From contig NZ_JBDJAF010000001.1 in assembly GCF_039652555.1 (NCBI RefSeq), positions 2,046,001 to 2,110,000 of the forward strand: a DNA stretch of 64,000 nt, given 5' to 3'. Within the stretch, counting starts at the first letter, position 1, and each line of letters starts with the position of its first letter. Of this stretch, positions 63,052-64,000 are shown piece after piece. The notes beneath the pieces are model-generated. The model ran no database searches and was not told the DNA's origin. It saw only the letters and a list, made by a program, of their open reading frames with translations. Source of the DNA: Parafrigoribacterium mesophilum (GTDB lineage: Bacteria; Actinomycetota; Actinomycetes; Actinomycetales; Microbacteriaceae). A program made the translations under genes and the position numbers.

Positions 63052-64000
63052 TTGCTCGACGTAACTACTTTTGACGAGTTGAGGATCGGCCTCGCCACGG
63101 CGGAGGACATCCGTCGTTGGTCCCACGGTGAGGTCAAGAAGCCCGAGACGATCAACTACCGCACCCTGAAGCCGGAGAAGGACGGCCTGTTCGGCGAGCA
63201 GATCTTCGGACCGTCCCGCGACTGGGAGTGCTCCTGCGGCAAGTACAAGCGGGTGCGCTTCAAGGGCATCGTGTGCGAGCGCTGCGGCGTGGAGGTCACC
63301 AAGTCCTCCGTGCGCCGCGAGCGCATGGGCCACATCGAACTGGCCGCCCCGGTCACCCACATCTGGTACTTCAAGGGTGTGCCGTCCCGCCTCGGCTACC
63401 TGCTCGACATGGCGCCGAAAGACCTCGAAAAGGTCATCTACTTCGCCGCGTACATGGTCATCTCGGTGGATGAAGAAGGCCGCCACGAAGACCTGCCAGG
63501 ACTGGAGAACGAGATCCGCCTGGAGATGAAGGAGCTGGAGAACCAGCGCGATTCCCGCATCGCCGAGCGGATGCAGAAGCTCGAGCTCGACCTGGCCGCC
63601 CTGGAAGAAGAGGGCGCCAAGAGCGACCAGAAGCGCCGCACCAAGGACGGCGCCGAGAAGGAGATGGGTCACCTCCGCAAGTCCTTCGACGAGCAGATCG
63701 CCCAACTCGAGCGGGTCTGGGACGACTTCAAGAGCCTCAAGGTCGGCGACCTGAAGGCCGAGGACTCCGTCTTCCACGAGCTGCAGGACCGGTTCGGCAT
63801 CTACTTCGAGGCGTTCATGGGCGCCGAGGCCATCCAGAAGCGGCTGCAGGCCTTCGACCTGCAGGCCGAGAGCGACAACCTGCACGAGCAGATCTCGGCG
63901 GGCAAGGGCCAGAAGAAGATCCGCGCGATCAAGCGCCTGCGGGTCGTCAACTCGTTCCTGCAGACCGGCAACTCGCCGGCCGCCATGGTGCTCGAGGTCG
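63052..64000 (+). CDS. rpoC: RNA polymerase beta' subunit, 3' end cut off by the window
   Basis: The first 316 residues of the beta' subunit, starting at TTG 63052 after an AGAGAGAGAAAC purine stretch: MLDVTTFDELRIGLATAEDIRRWSHGEVKKPETINYRTLKPE. The N-terminal zinc-binding domain is CSCGKYKRVRFKGIVCERCGVEV. The frame remains open to the window end. No in-frame ATG begins it, so a TTG start is required. Confidence 0.95.
   Translation, partial: MLDVTTFDELRIGLATAEDIRRWSHGEVKKPETINYRTLKPEKDGLFGEQIFGPSRDWECSCGKYKRVRFKGIVCERCGVEVTKSSVRRERMGHIELAAPVTHIWYFKGVPSRLGYLLDMAPKDLEKVIYFAAYMVISVDEEGRHEDLPGLENEIRLEMKELENQRDSRIAERMQKLELDLAALEEEGAKSDQKRRTKDGAEKEMGHLRKSFDEQIAQLERVWDDFKSLKVGDLKAEDSVFHELQDRFGIYFEAFMGAEAIQKRLQAFDLQAESDNLHEQISAGKGQKKIRAIKRLRVVNSFLQTGNSPAAMVLEV

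Overview
The window is high-GC actinobacterial DNA. Housekeeping gene order (tilS-hpt-ftsH-folE-folP-folB-folK-DUF3180-PH-PH-DUF2520-panC-lysS, then clpC, radA and rpoB-rpoC) and the protein sequences point to a member of the Microbacteriaceae (Micrococcales). This is a judgement from recalled gene order and protein similarity; no database search was run. There is no transposase, integrase, CRISPR array or phage gene.

Layout. 1-12.4 kb: a tightly coupled plus-strand housekeeping run with many 4-nt ATGA/GTGA overlaps (tRNA-lysidine synthesis, purine salvage, FtsH, folate, membrane PH-domain proteins, pantothenate, LysRS), followed by two tiny membrane proteins. 12.4-21.8 kb: pirin, HutD/Ves-like protein, clpC, an N-acetylglutamate synthase-like GNAT, a membrane-anchored hypothetical, radA, an SGNH hydrolase, tRNA-Ser(CGA) and a nitronate monooxygenase. 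21.9-25.8 kb: a minus-strand catabolic operon (DUF1932 dehydrogenase, GntR/FCD regulator, DUF6282 metal-dependent hydrolase-like protein, GalB-type 4-oxalomesaconate hydratase, LigK/GalC-type aldolase), which would form the end of a protocatechuate/gallate 4,5-cleavage route to pyruvate and oxaloacetate. 26-39.5 kb: DedA, an Fe(II)/2-oxoglutarate oxygenase-like gene behind an IdeR/DtxR-like iron box, the nei-lhr repair pair, an esterase, DUF4916 NUDIX-like protein, unusual zinc-ribbon SDR, GyrI-like protein, DEAD-box helicase and ComB-like protein. 39.6-55.05 kb: the accessory region of most interest, an uptake and catabolism island with three lipoprotein solute-binding proteins, one ABC permease pair with one ATPase, an IclR regulator, a LigW-like decarboxylase, a second altered-site amidohydrolase, two FAD monooxygenases, a benzoylformate-decarboxylase-like ThDP enzyme and an aldehyde dehydrogenase. 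55.1-59.2 kb: SprT-like protein, DJ-1/PfpI protein, TPR-like protein, sugar dehydrogenase lipoprotein and a spermidine-synthase-like protein. 59.3-64 kb: promoter, rpoB and the start of rpoC (cut by the window end).

How the parts may work together. The island looks built to import an aromatic (keto)acid, decarboxylate and oxidise a side chain (ThDP enzyme, ALDH), remove a ring carboxylate (LigW-like) and hydroxylate the ring (FAD enzymes). The 21.9-25.8 kb operon could supply the last steps after ring cleavage. No ring-cleavage dioxygenase is present here, so the link between the loci is inference.

A second theme is dispersed palindromic DNA. I see an 81-82 nt hairpin family (three copies), a 60 nt hairpin family (two copies in opposite orientation), an element with CCTTTCATTATTCAGGA-type inverted ends (two copies, one with a triplicated end), and TCGAG-rich palindromes. 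Some of the latter sit in frame inside the lhr helicase gene and are translated.
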